Assembly: GCF_030811535.1 (NCBI RefSeq)
Contig: NZ_JAUSQX010000001.1
Location: 1,550,001-1,614,000 of the forward strand
DNA length: 64,000 bases
Source: Trueperella bonasi
Lineage (GTDB): Bacteria > Actinomycetota > Actinomycetes > Actinomycetales > Actinomycetaceae
Direction: 5' to 3'
Shown: positions 8,310-17,414 of the stretch, piece by piece
How the letters are laid out: each line of letters begins with the position of its first letter
Numbering within the stretch: the first letter of the stretch is position 1
Program-made: the position numbers and the translations under genes
The notes under the pieces: generated by a model
Told to the model about the DNA's origin: nothing
The model's input: the letters and a program-made list of their open reading frames with translations, nothing else
Database searches by the model: none

Positions 8310-9335
8310 GTGGCAGAGATTTTTTATGATACCGATGCTGATCTGAGCATCATCCAGTCCAAGAAGGTTGCCGTCATCGGCTATGGCTCGCAAGGCCACG
8401 CACACGCGCTGAATCTGCGTGATTCTGGCGTGGACGTCGTCGTTGGTCTTCGCGAAGGTTCGAAGTCGATCGCGAAGGCGCAAGACGAAGGCTTGAAGGT
8501 TGCCTCGATTGAGGACGCGACGGCGCAGGCCGACGTCGTGATGATTCTGACCCCGGATCAGCACCAGCGTCAGGTGTACGCCGAGCAGATCGAACCGAAC
8601 TTAAAGGACGACGCCGCGCTGTTCTTCGCGCATGGTTTCAACATTCGCTTTGGCTACATTAAGCCGGGCGAGGGGCATGACGTGTGCATGGTCGCGCCGA
8701 AGGGCCCGGGCCACACGGTGCGCCGCCAGTATCAGGATGGCCGCGGTGTGCCAGACATCGTGGCTGTTGAGCAGGATGCCTCCGGGCAGGCGTGGGACCT
8801 CGCCCTATCGTATGCAAAGGCGATCGGCGGCACACGCGCCGGTGCCATCAAGACCACCTTCACCGAAGAAACCGAAACCGACTTGTTCGGCGAGCAGGCC
8901 GTGCTATGTGGCGGCGTTTCGCAGCTGATCCAGTACGGTTTCGAGGTTCTGACCGAGGCTGGCTATCAGCCGGAAATCGCCTACTTCGAGGTGTTGCACG
9001 AGCTCAAGCTCATCGTTGACCTGATCAACGAAGGTGGCCTGACCAAGCAGCGCTGGTCGATTTCGGACACGGCCGAATACGGCGATTACGTCTCCGGCCC
9101 GCGCGTGATCTCGCCTGAGGTCAAGCAGAATATGGAAGGCGTGCTCAAGGACATCCAGAATGGCAACTTTGCCAAGCGCTTTATCGAAGACCAGGATGCC
9201 GGCGCGCCCGAGTTCACCGAGCTGCGTAAGCAGGGCGAGGATCACCCGATTGAGAAGGTCGGCGTCGAGCTTCGTAAGATGTTCGCGTGGGAAACAGTGG
9301 ACGAAGATTACGTTGATGGCTCCGCTGCCCGCTAA
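8310..9335 (+). CDS. ilvC: Ketol-acid reductoisomerase (class I)
   Basis: NADPH- and Mg-dependent enzyme that isomerises and reduces acetolactate or acetohydroxybutyrate, the second step after IlvBN. The 341-residue length is that of class I enzymes. Visible elements are the dinucleotide motif [25 protein letters not shown], the metal-binding TDLFGEQ and EVLHELKLI. The start is GTG at 8310, with AAGGAG at 8298-8303 as ribosome-binding site. A strong hairpin 60 bases downstream ends the unit. Confidence 0.97.
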   Translation: MAEIFYDTDADLSIIQSKKVAVIGYGSQGHAHALNLRDSGVDVVVGLREGSKSIAKAQDEGLKVASIEDATAQADVVMILTPDQHQRQVYAEQIEPNLKDDAALFFAHGFNIRFGYIKPGEGHDVCMVAPKGPGHTVRRQYQDGRGVPDIVAVEQDASGQAWDLALSYAKAIGGTRAGAIKTTFTEETETDLFGEQAVLCGGVSQLIQYGFEVLTEAGYQPEIAYFEVLHELKLIVDLINEGGLTKQRWSISDTAEYGDYVSGPRVISPEVKQNMEGVLKDIQNGNFAKRFIEDQDAGAPEFTELRKQGEDHPIEKVGVELRKMFAWETVDEDYVDGSAAR

Positions 9336-9394
9336 AGTGGCGGCTGCCCGGTAGGGTACAGGCCGATCGACGGCGCCTAGCTAATCGACGACGT

Positions 9395-9428
9395 CGAGGA
9401 GGGCGGTTCACGTGAGCCGCCCTCCTCG
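9395..9428 (+). terminator. Terminator-like hairpin after ilvC
   Basis: Arms CGAGGAGGGCGG (9395-9406) and CCGCCCTCCTCG (9417-9428) pair perfectly. The loop itself contains TCACGTGA, so nearly the whole element is palindromic. No T-tract follows. Confidence 0.65.
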
Positions 9429-9609
9429 CATATCTACTAGTGCCGGTTCGGATTGCTACTAGCGGCTGCCTAGGGTGGCAACTGAGAGACGCTCGCAACT
9501 GACGGACGTCCGTCACAAAATAAGTCCGCCTGCCCGGGTTAAAGTAAAAGCCTGAGCCGAGATAACTCTGAGCCAACGTCTTTAGAGCCGTAACAAATAA
9601 GGAGGGCAC

Positions 9610-11034
9610 ATGTCTAACGTCCGCGTTGAAAAGGATTTGTTGGGAAGCCGCGAGGTACCGGCCGATGCCTACTACGGTATTCATACGCTGCGCGCGATGG
9701 AGAATTTCCAGATTTCCGGGCAGACGATGAATGATTTCCCCGAATTTATCCGCGGAATGGTGATGACGAAGAAGGCGGTGGCGCTTGCGAATCGTGATCT
9801 GCGCGTGCTTCCGAAGAAGACGGCCGAAGCGATTGTGGCCGGCTGCGATCTGGTGCTTGATGAGGGCAAGGCGATGGACCAGTTCCCGATCGACATGTTC
9901 CAGGGCGGTGCTGGGACGTCGGTCAATATGAATACCAACGAGGTGGTGGCAAATCTTGCGCTCGAGGTGCTCGGGGAGGAAAAGGGCTCGTATTCGGTGG
10001 TTAACCCGAATGATGACGTGAATAAGTCGCAGTCCACCAACGATGCGTACCCGACTGGGATTCGGATCTCGATTTACAAGCTGATCGAGACTCTGATTGA
10101 GGAAGTCCAGGCGCTCGCGGATTCGTTTGGCAGGATTGCCGAGGCAAATAAGCACGTGATTAAGATGGGCCGCACGCAGTTGCAGGATGCGGTTCCGATG
10201 ACGGTGGGCCAGGAGTTTGGTGCGTTCCGTACGCTGATGGAGGAGGAGATTCGCTATCTTCGCCAGGAGATGCGTTTGCTGCTCGAGGTGAATGTGGGTG
10301 CGACGGCGATCGGCACCGGTTTGAATACGCCTGAGGGTTTCCAGGACGCGGCTGTGCGGCGGCTGGCTGAGGTGAGCGGGCTTGAGGTGACGGGCGCTCC
10401 GGATCTTGTTGAGGCGACGTCGGATACTGGCGTGTTCGTCGCGGTTTCTGGTTCGTTTAAGCGGTTGGCGACGAAGACTTCGCAGATCTGTAACGATCTG
10501 CGACTGCTGAGTTCGGGGCCGCGTGCCGGTTTGAATGAGATCAATTTGCCTGAGATGCAGGCGGGTTCGTCGATCATGCCGGCGAAGGTGAATCCGGTGA
10601 TTCCAGAAGTTGTGAATCAGGTGTGTTACAAGGTGCTTGGGAACGCGACGGCGGTGTCTTTCGCGTCCGAGGCCGGGCAGTTGCAGCTGAATGTGATGGA
10701 GCCACTGATGACCCAGTGCCTGTTTGAGGATGTGTACATTTTGCGTAGCGCGCTAAAGACGCTGCGTGAGCGTTGCGTTGATGGCATTACTGTAAACGAG
10801 GACGTGTGCCGTGATCACGTGATGAACTCGATCGGCATTGTGACCTACCTGAACGATTTCATCGGCCATGATGAGGGCGATTCGATCGGCAAGGAAGCGG
10901 CGCAGACCGGTAAGGGTGTGCGCGAGATTGTGCTCGAGCGCGGCTTGATGACGCAGGAGCAGCTTGATGCGGCACTTTCGGTAGAGAACTTGATGAATCC
11001 GCGTTACATGGGCAAGATCTATGACGACGAATAG
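9610..11034 (+). CDS. aspA: Aspartate ammonia-lyase
   Basis: Homotetrameric lyase of the fumarase/aspartase superfamily that converts aspartate to fumarate plus ammonia. The 474-residue sequence has [11 protein letters not shown] near the N-terminus, [10 protein letters not shown], the [11 protein letters not shown] block and the superfamily signature [18 protein letters not shown] lies six bases before the ATG. It appears monocistronic, with a hairpin upstream and convergent genes downstream. Fumarate from this reaction could serve as an electron acceptor under the fermentative conditions suggested by the PFL genes; that link is an inference. Confidence 0.94.
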   Translation: MSNVRVEKDLLGSREVPADAYYGIHTLRAMENFQISGQTMNDFPEFIRGMVMTKKAVALANRDLRVLPKKTAEAIVAGCDLVLDEGKAMDQFPIDMFQGGAGTSVNMNTNEVVANLALEVLGEEKGSYSVVNPNDDVNKSQSTNDAYPTGIRISIYKLIETLIEEVQALADSFGRIAEANKHVIKMGRTQLQDAVPMTVGQEFGAFRTLMEEEIRYLRQEMRLLLEVNVGATAIGTGLNTPEGFQDAAVRRLAEVSGLEVTGAPDLVEATSDTGVFVAVSGSFKRLATKTSQICNDLRLLSSGPRAGLNEINLPEMQAGSSIMPAKVNPVIPEVVNQVCYKVLGNATAVSFASEAGQLQLNVMEPLMTQCLFEDVYILRSALKTLRERCVDGITVNEDVCRDHVMNSIGIVTYLNDFIGHDEGDSIGKEAAQTGKGVREIVLERGLMTQEQLDAALSVENLMNPRYMGKIYDDE

Positions 11035-11059
11035 GCGCTGTTCGCCAGCTTTCTTGGCA

Positions 11060-11443
11060 TCAGAGGACCGGATCTAGAGTCCTCATTGCCAAGTCGCTGG
11101 CAACTAGCAGCATCTGGTTGTCGTGAGAAACGACAGTCGCATTTGGTAACGCTCCGGCGGTTGCTAGGTGGATGGCGTCCAAAGTTCGGACATGACTCTG
11201 TATTGATTCGGCGCGTTGCAAGATGGTTTCGCTTACCGGAACTAGCGCTACGAAATCTAGGATCTCATCGCGCTCCAGAGGTGGGCGGGACTCTCTACGC
11301 AATACTGGAGTTATTTCGGTTTGCAAAATTCTTGATGACACGAGATCGGCATGTTCGGCGGCTTCGGTGAACCAATGAACCGTGCCGGGATGACCTTGTA
11401 GGACCATAATCGCGACCGAAGTGTCGAGGTAGTAGAGCGTCAT
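11060..11443 (-). CDS. VapC-type PIN-domain toxin
   Basis: 127-residue PIN-domain ribonuclease, the toxin half of a type II toxin-antitoxin pair. The acidic metal-binding residues are in place: YYLDTSVAI (Asp7), LQTEITPVL (Glu), LDAIHLATA (Asp) and VSHDNQM (Asp). The ATG overlaps the antitoxin stop by four bases. Known VapC toxins cleave tRNA or rRNA; the target here is unknown. It is convergent with aspA, 25 bases away. Confidence 0.88.
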   Translation of the reverse strand: MTLYYLDTSVAIMVLQGHPGTVHWFTEAAEHADLVSSRILQTEITPVLRRESRPPLERDEILDFVALVPVSETILQRAESIQSHVRTLDAIHLATAGALPNATVVSHDNQMLLVASDLAMRTLDPVL

Positions 11444-11700
11444 CGGTCACCTTTGACCCATTCGATGGTTTCAGTGATCTCGTCCAATGATTTTCTGGGC
11501 CAGTTTGGGAGATCCTTAATTCGGGGTCTGTGGCGCGGTGTGCGTGCAGGAATGATTTGCAAGTCTAAATGGTCGCTCATCGGCACGAGCTTGGCAATCG
11601 GCCGCTTGTGTCGAGTGATGATGAAAGTCCTGCCGTCTTCGACGGCATTGAGGGCATGTGTGGGGTTTTGCCGGAGTTCCGCTAAAGAAAGTGTGTCCAT
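11440..11700 (-). CDS. Phd/YefM-type antitoxin of a VapBC pair
   Basis: 86-residue antitoxin. The N-terminal SLAELRQNPTHALNAVEDG and TFIITRHKRPIAKLVP match the Phd/YefM DNA-binding fold; the Arg/Pro-rich C-terminal half should mask the toxin. The promoter element TACAAT ends exactly six bases before the ATG with no ribosome-binding site, so the message is probably leaderless. Autorepression by the pair is expected from the family but not visible as a clear operator. Confidence 0.82.
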   Translation of the reverse strand: MDTLSLAELRQNPTHALNAVEDGRTFIITRHKRPIAKLVPMSDHLDLQIIPARTPRHRPRIKDLPNWPRKSLDEITETIEWVKGDR

Positions 11701-11925
11701 GAAGAAATTGTAGCTTTATAGTCTACTTAAATCTAGATCTTTGCCTGCGAGGACCTTTGGCTAAATTCGAGGGGAAGTAACCCTCGTGTTTAGGCGCAAC
11801 TCCTTGAATGTGGGTTCTTTGCAGTTCGAGGCGCTTTCTGTGAAAGCTTGTGTAAATTTGCCCGTTGCTCTAACACTTCACAAGTGAGGGCCCGAGGGTA
11901 GTGAGGTTCGGCGGTCTTGCGCCCG
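11701..11925. other. Intergenic region
   Basis: Holds the antitoxin promoter (TACAAT, 11707-11712, reverse strand) and a small stem CGAGGG/CCCTCG at about 11768-11783. No further gene is supported. Confidence 0.5.
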
Positions 11926-12957
11926 TTAGTAAGTAGTGCTTTCAAACATGAGAACTTTGGCGTGCACTCGTTCGATGTTCGCGAACAATTCCTCGACTGC
12001 GGGCGAGCTGCCCGCGTAGTCACGTAGCGGACCAACGTCGTCGTAGAGAACCTCGCTGAGCATCTCGAGTGACTCAAGCCGCTCGCGCACGTCGCGCTCC
12101 TCGCGGCTCTCTTCCTTCTTTTCGTCCCAGATGGTGTGGGAGGCGAATCCCATGGCTTTGCCGGGCAGGCCGATTTTTTCGTCGTAGCCGGTGGCGATGA
12201 GTTCGGCGAGGAAGTAGCCGCACATGTCGATGTGGATTTCGGTGCGGGCCAGGTGAGCGTGGATGGGGGATATGGTGCTACCGGTGCCAACGCTTTCGGC
12301 TTCGATGCGGTCGCGCCATGCGCTGACGATGGCGTGTTCACCCCAGATTTCTTCGAGCATGAGGTGAACTTCCGAGGAGCCTTCGCGGTAGGGAAGTGGA
12401 TCCGTGAGCGTCGAGCGTGCGGCCACTTCGGCCGTCATGAGGTGATCTTGGAAGGCCTCGTAAGATTCAAATCCGATTCCCTTCACTGCGTGTTCAAGCA
12501 TCTCGAGCGTGGCCTGAGCAGCCTGCTTGCGGTTCATCCCACCGGCACGCAGTTCCGTTTCTTTAGCGAGTACATCATCGTAAATCTCCCCTGCCGTTGA
12601 GTAGAGGTCATCGCGGCAGGGACGCTGGCGCACAGACAGGTAGCCACGGCCTTCGGGCAGCGGGGTGACGGTGGCGAATACGTCGTAGGCATCGCCATCG
12701 GAAGCGAGATTGCGAACGTAGCCCGCGAACGGTTTGCCCGCTTCGATCAGGTTCCACATGAGTGTGAAAACGGCGCCTGGCATATCCGGGTGGCGAATGA
12801 TGTTGTGTGGGGCGCCGCGCAGTTCGTCGCGGTCGTAGCGTGCGAGCCGGTTGAATACGTCGTTGGTCAGGCCGATGACCCCCTTCGGATCCGTGGTGGA
12901 AAAGAAGAGTTCATCGGGCTGGACTTCAAAACGGTTGCCACTCGGTGTAATTCGCAT
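11926..12957 (-). CDS. Aer-like PAS-domain protein, no signalling output domain recognised
   Basis: The N-terminal 120 residues closely follow the PAS domain of the aerotaxis receptor Aer: GVIGLTNDVFNRLARYDRDE, then GAPHNIIRHPDMPGAVF and MWNLIEAGKPFAGYVRN. In Aer this domain binds FAD and senses redox state. The remaining 220 residues are helical and acidic, with no kinase, MCP, GGDEF or HTH motif, and no membrane segment. ATG 12957 is chosen over 12966 because TAGGAT lies seven bases before it, as in other leaderless starts here. No chemotaxis genes are seen, so a soluble redox-sensing role is an inference. Confidence 0.75.
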   Translation of the reverse strand: MRITPSGNRFEVQPDELFFSTTDPKGVIGLTNDVFNRLARYDRDELRGAPHNIIRHPDMPGAVFTLMWNLIEAGKPFAGYVRNLASDGDAYDVFATVTPLPEGRGYLSVRQRPCRDDLYSTAGEIYDDVLAKETELRAGGMNRKQAAQATLEMLEHAVKGIGFESYEAFQDHLMTAEVAARSTLTDPLPYREGSSEVHLMLEEIWGEHAIVSAWRDRIEAESVGTGSTISPIHAHLARTEIHIDMCGYFLAELIATGYDEKIGLPGKAMGFASHTIWDEKKEESREERDVRERLESLEMLSEVLYDDVGPLRDYAGSSPAVEELFANIERVHAKVLMFESTTY

Positions 12958-13009
12958 GGTTTCCATCCTAGAGCGTTGGGTGCAAGAAAATCTGGTCTAT
13001 CTTCGAAAG

Positions 13010-13083
13010 CGTGAAAAAAGTATGACTTTCAGCCCTCACATCGACGCTCGCGAGCAAAACATGAGTTTACCGGGTTTAAATTC
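13010..13083 (+). repeat. Second dispersed repeat family, copy 1
   Basis: Aligns without gaps with 28642-28715; by hand count about 50 of 74 positions are identical, including GTGAAAAAAG at the left, CATCGACG in the middle and CGGGTT near the right end. Both copies are intergenic. There is no clear hairpin, and the shared frame (M-x-x-x-P-x-ID-x-x-x-QN) may be fortuitous. Confidence 0.5.
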
Positions 13084-13125
13084 ACGCTCCTTCGAGTACA
13101 GAATAATTTTTCGGTATCTAGATAT

Positions 13126-14154
13126 TTATAGGAACAGAAGCACCCCGGCGAGGGAGATGAGGGTGGCAAGTATGCCGGCGATGAGTGATAGCAGTATTGA
13201 CGTGCGGCCGCGGCTGAGGACCGAGCGGATGTCGACGGCGGCACCCATTCCGACCATCGCTGCCGTGAGGAAGAGGGAGGCAAAGAGATTGATAGTTGTG
13301 GGCAGGGCGTGGGAATCGGGTAGGTCGAGCACGGTTCGAAGGATAACCATGGCGAGGAATCCCGCCACGAAGAGTGGGACGAGTGGGGGAGCCTTGATGT
13401 CTGACCCCTCGCTAGCCGCTCCAGTTGGCATGGTGGTACGCCGACGCATGGCGAGCCCGACGAGTACGACCATCGGGGCAAGTGTGAGTACACGGCCGAG
13501 TTTTGTTGCGACTGCCACCTGTTGGACTTCGGGGGAGACGAAGCCACCTCCGGCTACCACTTGGCCAACTTCGTGGATGGCGGAGCCGATCCACACGCCG
13601 GCGGGCATGGCTCCCATGCCGGTGGCATTAATAATGGCAGGGAGGGCAAGCATGGAGATGGTGCCAAAGATGGTCACCCCGGCGAGTGCGGTTGCCGCCG
13701 ATTCTTCGACGCGGCGGCTGTTTTTCCCGTTGTCGACGACGGCGGACATGGCAGCGATCGCTGAGGCGCCACAAATCGAGGTGCCGGTTGCGACGAGGTA
13801 ACGATCTGGCGTGTCCATGTTGAGCAGGCGGCCGATGGCGAGCGTACCAACGAAAGTACCGACGACGGTAACGAGGATGGTGAGGAGGGCGCCAAGGCCG
13901 AGATCGACGATGACGCGAAGTGAGAGCTGGAATCCAAGCAATACGACGCCAGCACGTAGTACTTTCTTTGAAACGAATGTGAGCCCAGCTTCGGCTGTTG
14001 CAGGAACGAGCCCGATGTTGCGCACGAGCATTCCAAGCAGGATGGCGACGAGGAGCGCCGATAGTGCGGGAACTAGAAGGTTGATCACGTAGGCGATCGC
14101 GGTAACGACGGCGACGAGCGCAAGCCCGGGGAGAAGTGTGCGCAAAGTTTTCAT
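13126..14154 (-). CDS. YeiH-family putative sulfate exporter (UPF0324)
   Basis: 342-residue polytopic membrane protein with about ten hydrophobic segments. Family marks are LLGMLVRNIG, VLLGFQLSLRVI, ATGTSICGASAIAAMSAVV and GSAIHEVGQVVAGG. Homologues are annotated as putative sulfate exporters, without firm biochemistry. The start is placed at MKTLRTLLPGLAL because the upstream extension (to 14205) is hydrophilic and unlike the family; no good ribosome-binding site is seen at either position. The palindrome CACTGCAGTG lies just upstream and could be an operator. Confidence 0.85.
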   Translation of the reverse strand: MKTLRTLLPGLALVAVVTAIAYVINLLVPALSALLVAILLGMLVRNIGLVPATAEAGLTFVSKKVLRAGVVLLGFQLSLRVIVDLGLGALLTILVTVVGTFVGTLAIGRLLNMDTPDRYLVATGTSICGASAIAAMSAVVDNGKNSRRVEESAATALAGVTIFGTISMLALPAIINATGMGAMPAGVWIGSAIHEVGQVVAGGGFVSPEVQQVAVATKLGRVLTLAPMVVLVGLAMRRRTTMPTGAASEGSDIKAPPLVPLFVAGFLAMVILRTVLDLPDSHALPTTINLFASLFLTAAMVGMGAAVDIRSVLSRGRTSILLSLIAGILATLISLAGVLLFL

Positions 14155-14280
14155 ATCTTTAACTGTGACACTGCAGTGGACTGGAAGTCGAACTGCGGGG
14201 CCCATAATCGGGTGGATTGTGTATCAGACCTCATGCGAGATATGGTGGTTAAGTTGAATCAACTCACCTTTCGTAAGTAT

Positions 14281-14308
14281 TTGCTCGAATTTTTTAAGGT
14301 GTTATGCT
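14281..14308 (+). promoter_or_regulatory. Promoter of the surface-protein gene
   Basis: TTGCTC (14281-14286) and TATGCT (14303-14308) with a 16-base AT-rich spacer, about 90 bases before the ATG of the repetitive surface protein. Confidence 0.5.
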
Positions 14309-14397
14309 AGTTTCGGATTATCGCCATTTCCGCAGTTAAGCAGTTAAATTGTGAAAGTTGCGATATGCTCCACGCAGGTCGATTTTTAGGACTGAAA

Positions 14398-16416
14398 ATG
14401 AAAAATCGTACTTTTACGAGTGCCGTGGCCGCCGTTCTGATGGTCGCCGGTTCTGCAACCGCTGCGGTTGGACAGCCCGCAGATAAAGGTTCTGGCCAGT
14501 TGCCCACCCCCTCTTGTTACACGCAAACCCAAATTGAGGAAGCTCTTGCAGAAGCGGGAACTGCCGTCGAAGAAGCTGAACGGGTTCGTGATAAATCTGC
14601 TGCTGAACTTGAGATCGCGACCGCGCACCACAGTGAGGTGAAGAATGCGCTAAATGCGTTGCAAGACGACGCTAATGCTATCGCGACTGAAGTTGAAGCT
14701 CTGAAGCAGTCACTTCAGGAAGCCGGAGAGGCAGTTGCCAAAGCGCAAGGCGCGTATGATAAGGCTGTTGCTGCTGAAGCGGAAGCGCAGGCTGCTTATG
14801 ATGTTTGGCAGGCGGCTGTTGCTGCCGAGGCGGAAGCGCAGGCTGCTTATGATGCTTGGCAGGCGGCTGTAGATGCTGAAAAGGAAGCGAAGCGCGTATA
14901 TGACGAGGCTGTTGCTGCGGAAGCAGACGCGCAGGCTGCTTATGATGCTTGGCAGGCGGCTGTAGATGCTGAAAAGGAAGCGAAGCGCGTATATGACGAG
15001 GCTGTTGCTGCGGAAGCAAATGCGCAGGCTGCTTACGAAGCTTGGGATGCGGCTGTGAAGGCTGAAGCAGATGCTCAGGCTGCGTACGATGCTTGGGATG
15101 CGGCTGCGAAGGCTGAGGATGATGCGCAGGCTGCTTACGAAGCTTGGGATGCGGCTGTAGATGCTGAAAAGGAAGCGAAGCGCGTATATGACGAGGCTGT
15201 TGCTGCGGAAGCAAATGCGCAGGCTGCTTACGAAGCTTGGGATGCGGCTGTGAAGGCTGAAGCAGATGCTCAGGCTGCTTACGAAGCTTGGGATGCGGCT
15301 GTGAAGGCTGAAGCAGATGCGCAGGCTGCTTACGATGCTTGGGATGCGGCTGTGAAGGCTGAAGCAGATGCTCATGCTGCTTATGATGCTTGGCAGGCGG
15401 CTGTTGCTGCCGAGGCGAAAGCGCAGGCTGCTTATGATGCTTGGCAGGCGGCCGCAACTCCTGAAGAGGAACAACGTCTCCGAGAAGAGCTTGTAAAGGC
15501 GAATGAGGCTTCTTTGGATGCTGGCGATGCCAACGTCCGAGAAGATGCTATGAAGGCGGCGAATAAGGCTTCTTTGGAAGCTGGCGATGCCAACCTCCTA
15601 GAAGATGCTATGAAGGCGGCGAATAAGGCTTCTTTGGAAGCTGGCGATGCCAACGTCTTGAAGGACGAGCTTGACGCTAAGAGCGATGCCGTTGCGCGTG
15701 CATGGAATGAAGTTCTGGCAGCGAATAAGGCTTCTTTGGAAGCTGGCGATGCCAACGTCTTGAAGGACGAGCTTGACGTTAAGAGCGATGCCGTTGCGCG
15801 TGCATGGGATGAAGTTCTGGCAGCGAATAAGGCTTCTTTGGATGCTGGCGATGCCAACCTCCTAGAAGATGTTATGAAGGCGGCGAATAAGGCTTCTTTG
15901 GAAGCTGGCGATGCCAACGTCTTGAAGGACGAGCTCGATGCGGCGAACGACTCCCTGGCGGCAGCTAGAAATAGCGCCTTGGCCGCTGCGGCTAGAAGTG
16001 AAATTGCTGATGGGCATCTTGCAGAAGCAGAAAAGGCTGAACGCATTGCTCGTGCCAACTACGAAGCGGCTCTTGCCAAGGCTAACGAAGCTAAACAAGC
16101 TTTGGAGAGCGCCGTTTCTGCTCAAGATGCAGCCAACGAGCTAGAACTATGCTCTGATGTTCCTAGTGATGAGTCCACGACTGAAAAGGTCGATGACGAG
16201 CGCACAGTAGAAGAGCAGCCCCAGCCTCAGAAGTCTTCTGAGGAAAAGGCACCTACAGTGACCGTGGCGAAGGCATCCGCTCCAGAAGTACAAAAGCTAA
16301 AGAACACCGGAGCAACTACCGACAGTGCGGCGAAGTTCTCCGTCATGGCACTCTTTGGCGGAGCTGGGCTACTTGCGGCCTCGCGGTATTCGCCAAAGCA
16401 TAAGCGGGGAAAGTAG
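14398..16416 (+). CDS. Alanine-rich repetitive coiled-coil surface protein, sortase-anchored
   Basis: 672 residues. A signal peptide (1-29, MKNRTFTSAVAAVLMVAGSA) is followed by a helical region. The first repeat block (126-353) has eleven 17-residue units of the type AEADAQAAYDAWDAAVK interspersed with three 14-residue units AEKEAKRVYDEAVA. The second block (368-515) has six units starting ANKASLEAGDAN, of 20 or 34 residues. After an acidic linker come the sorting motif LKNTG (634-638), a hydrophobic segment and KHKRGK. It should be anchored to the wall as a long helical rod; adhesion or ligand binding is possible but unproven. ATG 14398 fits the signal peptide and has TTAGGA upstream; a farther ATG at 14365 does not. 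Confidence 0.88.
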   Translation: MKNRTFTSAVAAVLMVAGSATAAVGQPADKGSGQLPTPSCYTQTQIEEALAEAGTAVEEAERVRDKSAAELEIATAHHSEVKNALNALQDDANAIATEVEALKQSLQEAGEAVAKAQGAYDKAVAAEAEAQAAYDVWQAAVAAEAEAQAAYDAWQAAVDAEKEAKRVYDEAVAAEADAQAAYDAWQAAVDAEKEAKRVYDEAVAAEANAQAAYEAWDAAVKAEADAQAAYDAWDAAAKAEDDAQAAYEAWDAAVDAEKEAKRVYDEAVAAEANAQAAYEAWDAAVKAEADAQAAYEAWDAAVKAEADAQAAYDAWDAAVKAEADAHAAYDAWQAAVAAEAKAQAAYDAWQAAATPEEEQRLREELVKANEASLDAGDANVREDAMKAANKASLEAGDANLLEDAMKAANKASLEAGDANVLKDELDAKSDAVARAWNEVLAANKASLEAGDANVLKDELDVKSDAVARAWDEVLAANKASLDAGDANLLEDVMKAANKASLEAGDANVLKDELDAANDSLAAARNSALAAAARSEIADGHLAEAEKAERIARANYEAALAKANEAKQALESAVSAQDAANELELCSDVPSDESTTEKVDDERTVEEQPQPQKSSEEKAPTVTVAKASAPEVQKLKNTGATTDSAAKFSVMALFGGAGLLAASRYSPKHKRGK

Positions 16417-16449
16417 TTTAGATACTCATAACGGTGCTTGACATCGTGA

Positions 16450-16489
16450 AGGTGGGCAGATTGGTCAACAATCTGCCCACCTCATTTTT
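16450..16489 (+). terminator. Rho-independent terminator after the surface-protein gene
   Basis: A perfect 14-base stem (AGGTGGGCAGATTG with its complement) around loop GTCAA, followed by CATTTTT. Confidence 0.9.
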
Positions 16490-16652
16490 CTGGCTTAGTA
16501 CTCGCAAGTGCCCACTTCACATCGAAAGCAATGCGTTCGATCCTCTAAGAGAAAGCTATCCAAGTGTTGCTAGTACCAAAATTTACTTCCTCAACTTTGC
16601 TATCAATTACTTGTGGAACCGAGATATCGTGCACCAATTGATATAGGTTCAT
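16482..16652 (-). other. Possible small broken gene with an in-frame stop
   Basis: From ATG 16652, preceded by AAAGGGAAAG, a 35-codon frame reads MNLYQLVHDISVPQVIDSKV, then EEVNFGTSNTWIAFS, TAG at 16545-16547, and continues in the same frame as RIERIAFDVKWALASTKPEK to TGA at 16482-16484. The read-through product of 56 residues looks protein-like, so this could be a small gene or gene tail interrupted by a nonsense mutation. No family is recognised. Confidence 0.25.
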
Positions 16653-16695
16653 GCGCAGCTTTCCCTTTATAAGAAAGCTTACGTCACTACGATTT

Positions 16696-16950
16696 TAGGG
16701 GCGAAGCACAGTTTGGTCTCCGGCTTTTACCTGAATTTCCCAGTCTCGAAAATCACCGATGATTGGTTGTGCGATGAACTGCAATTCACGAATTTGAGAC
16801 TTTGCTTGGCGTGGCTTCACCTCAAATAAAGGCAGAATGGCTCCTCGCACTAATTCGCGTTTAGCGTTGGAACGTGGCGTTTGTCCGTTATTTATATTTG
16901 CCAGAATTTCAATTAACTTTTGAGGGGCTTCAGTTGTAGTTACCTTGCTT
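16696..16950 (-). pseudogene. C-terminal fragment of an unknown protein next to an IS remnant
   Basis: Reading leftward from the IS edge, an open frame encodes KVTTTEAPQKLIEILANINN, then GQTPRSNAKRELVRGAI and LPLFEVKPRQAKSQIREL, ending WEIQVKAGDQTVLRP-TAA. It has no start codon inside the unique sequence and the frame stays open about 50 bases into the IS end. I do not recognise the family. Composition is AT-richer than the neighbourhood, suggesting acquired DNA. Confidence 0.45.
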
Positions 16951-17414
16951 TTGTGGACATATGAGTTAGCGGGATTGATGTCCTGCGTGAAAGGGTGCTG
17001 TTATGGCAGGAACAAGGAAAGACTATGCGGAAGTTGACGCGGGAATAACGTGAACAGGCCGCTCGTTTAGCGGTGGATACGGGCAGGCCGATTGCGCATG
17101 TGCACGTGAACGTGGGCTGGGTGAACAGCTGTTAGGTAAATGGGTCCGCAAGCATCGTGATGGTCACGAAAGTGAGGCGGCCGGTGAGTTGACCATGGAT
17201 GAGCGAGCCGAGTTGAAACGGTTACGGCGTGAGGTTTACGAGCTGAAAAAGGATAACGAGTTTTTGGGAAAAGCAGCAGCCTTCTTCGCGCCCGTGCGAC
17301 CACGGTTGAGCGGTTTGAGTTGATCGAACGGGAGAAGGCAAACTTCGACATCATCCGCATGGCCCGACTACTGAACGTGTCTCGGTCAGGCTATGACGCT
17401 TCACCTGTCCACAA
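16951..17414 (+). mobile_element. Degenerate IS3-family element (orfA and start of orfB)
   Basis: Terminal inverted repeats TTGTGGACA (16951-16959) and its complement (17406-17414) are flanked by a 3-base direct repeat CTT, as left by IS3-family transposition. Inside, from ATG 17003, the OrfA frame is broken: REQAARLAVDTGRPIAHV, then in another frame GLGEQLLGKWVRKHRD and MDERAELKRLRREVYELKKD followed by NEFLGKAAAFFA. The frame then passes to an OrfB start, ERFELIEREKANFDIIRM and ARLLNVSRSGY, and is cut off. Only about 460 bases of a normal 1.2-1.4 kb element remain, so it is non-autonomous. Confidence 0.8.

Noticed and set aside
14678-15474. Long reverse-strand open frames opposite the surface-protein repeats
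   Set aside because: They mirror the repeated DNA of the real gene, have highly biased composition and no start signals.
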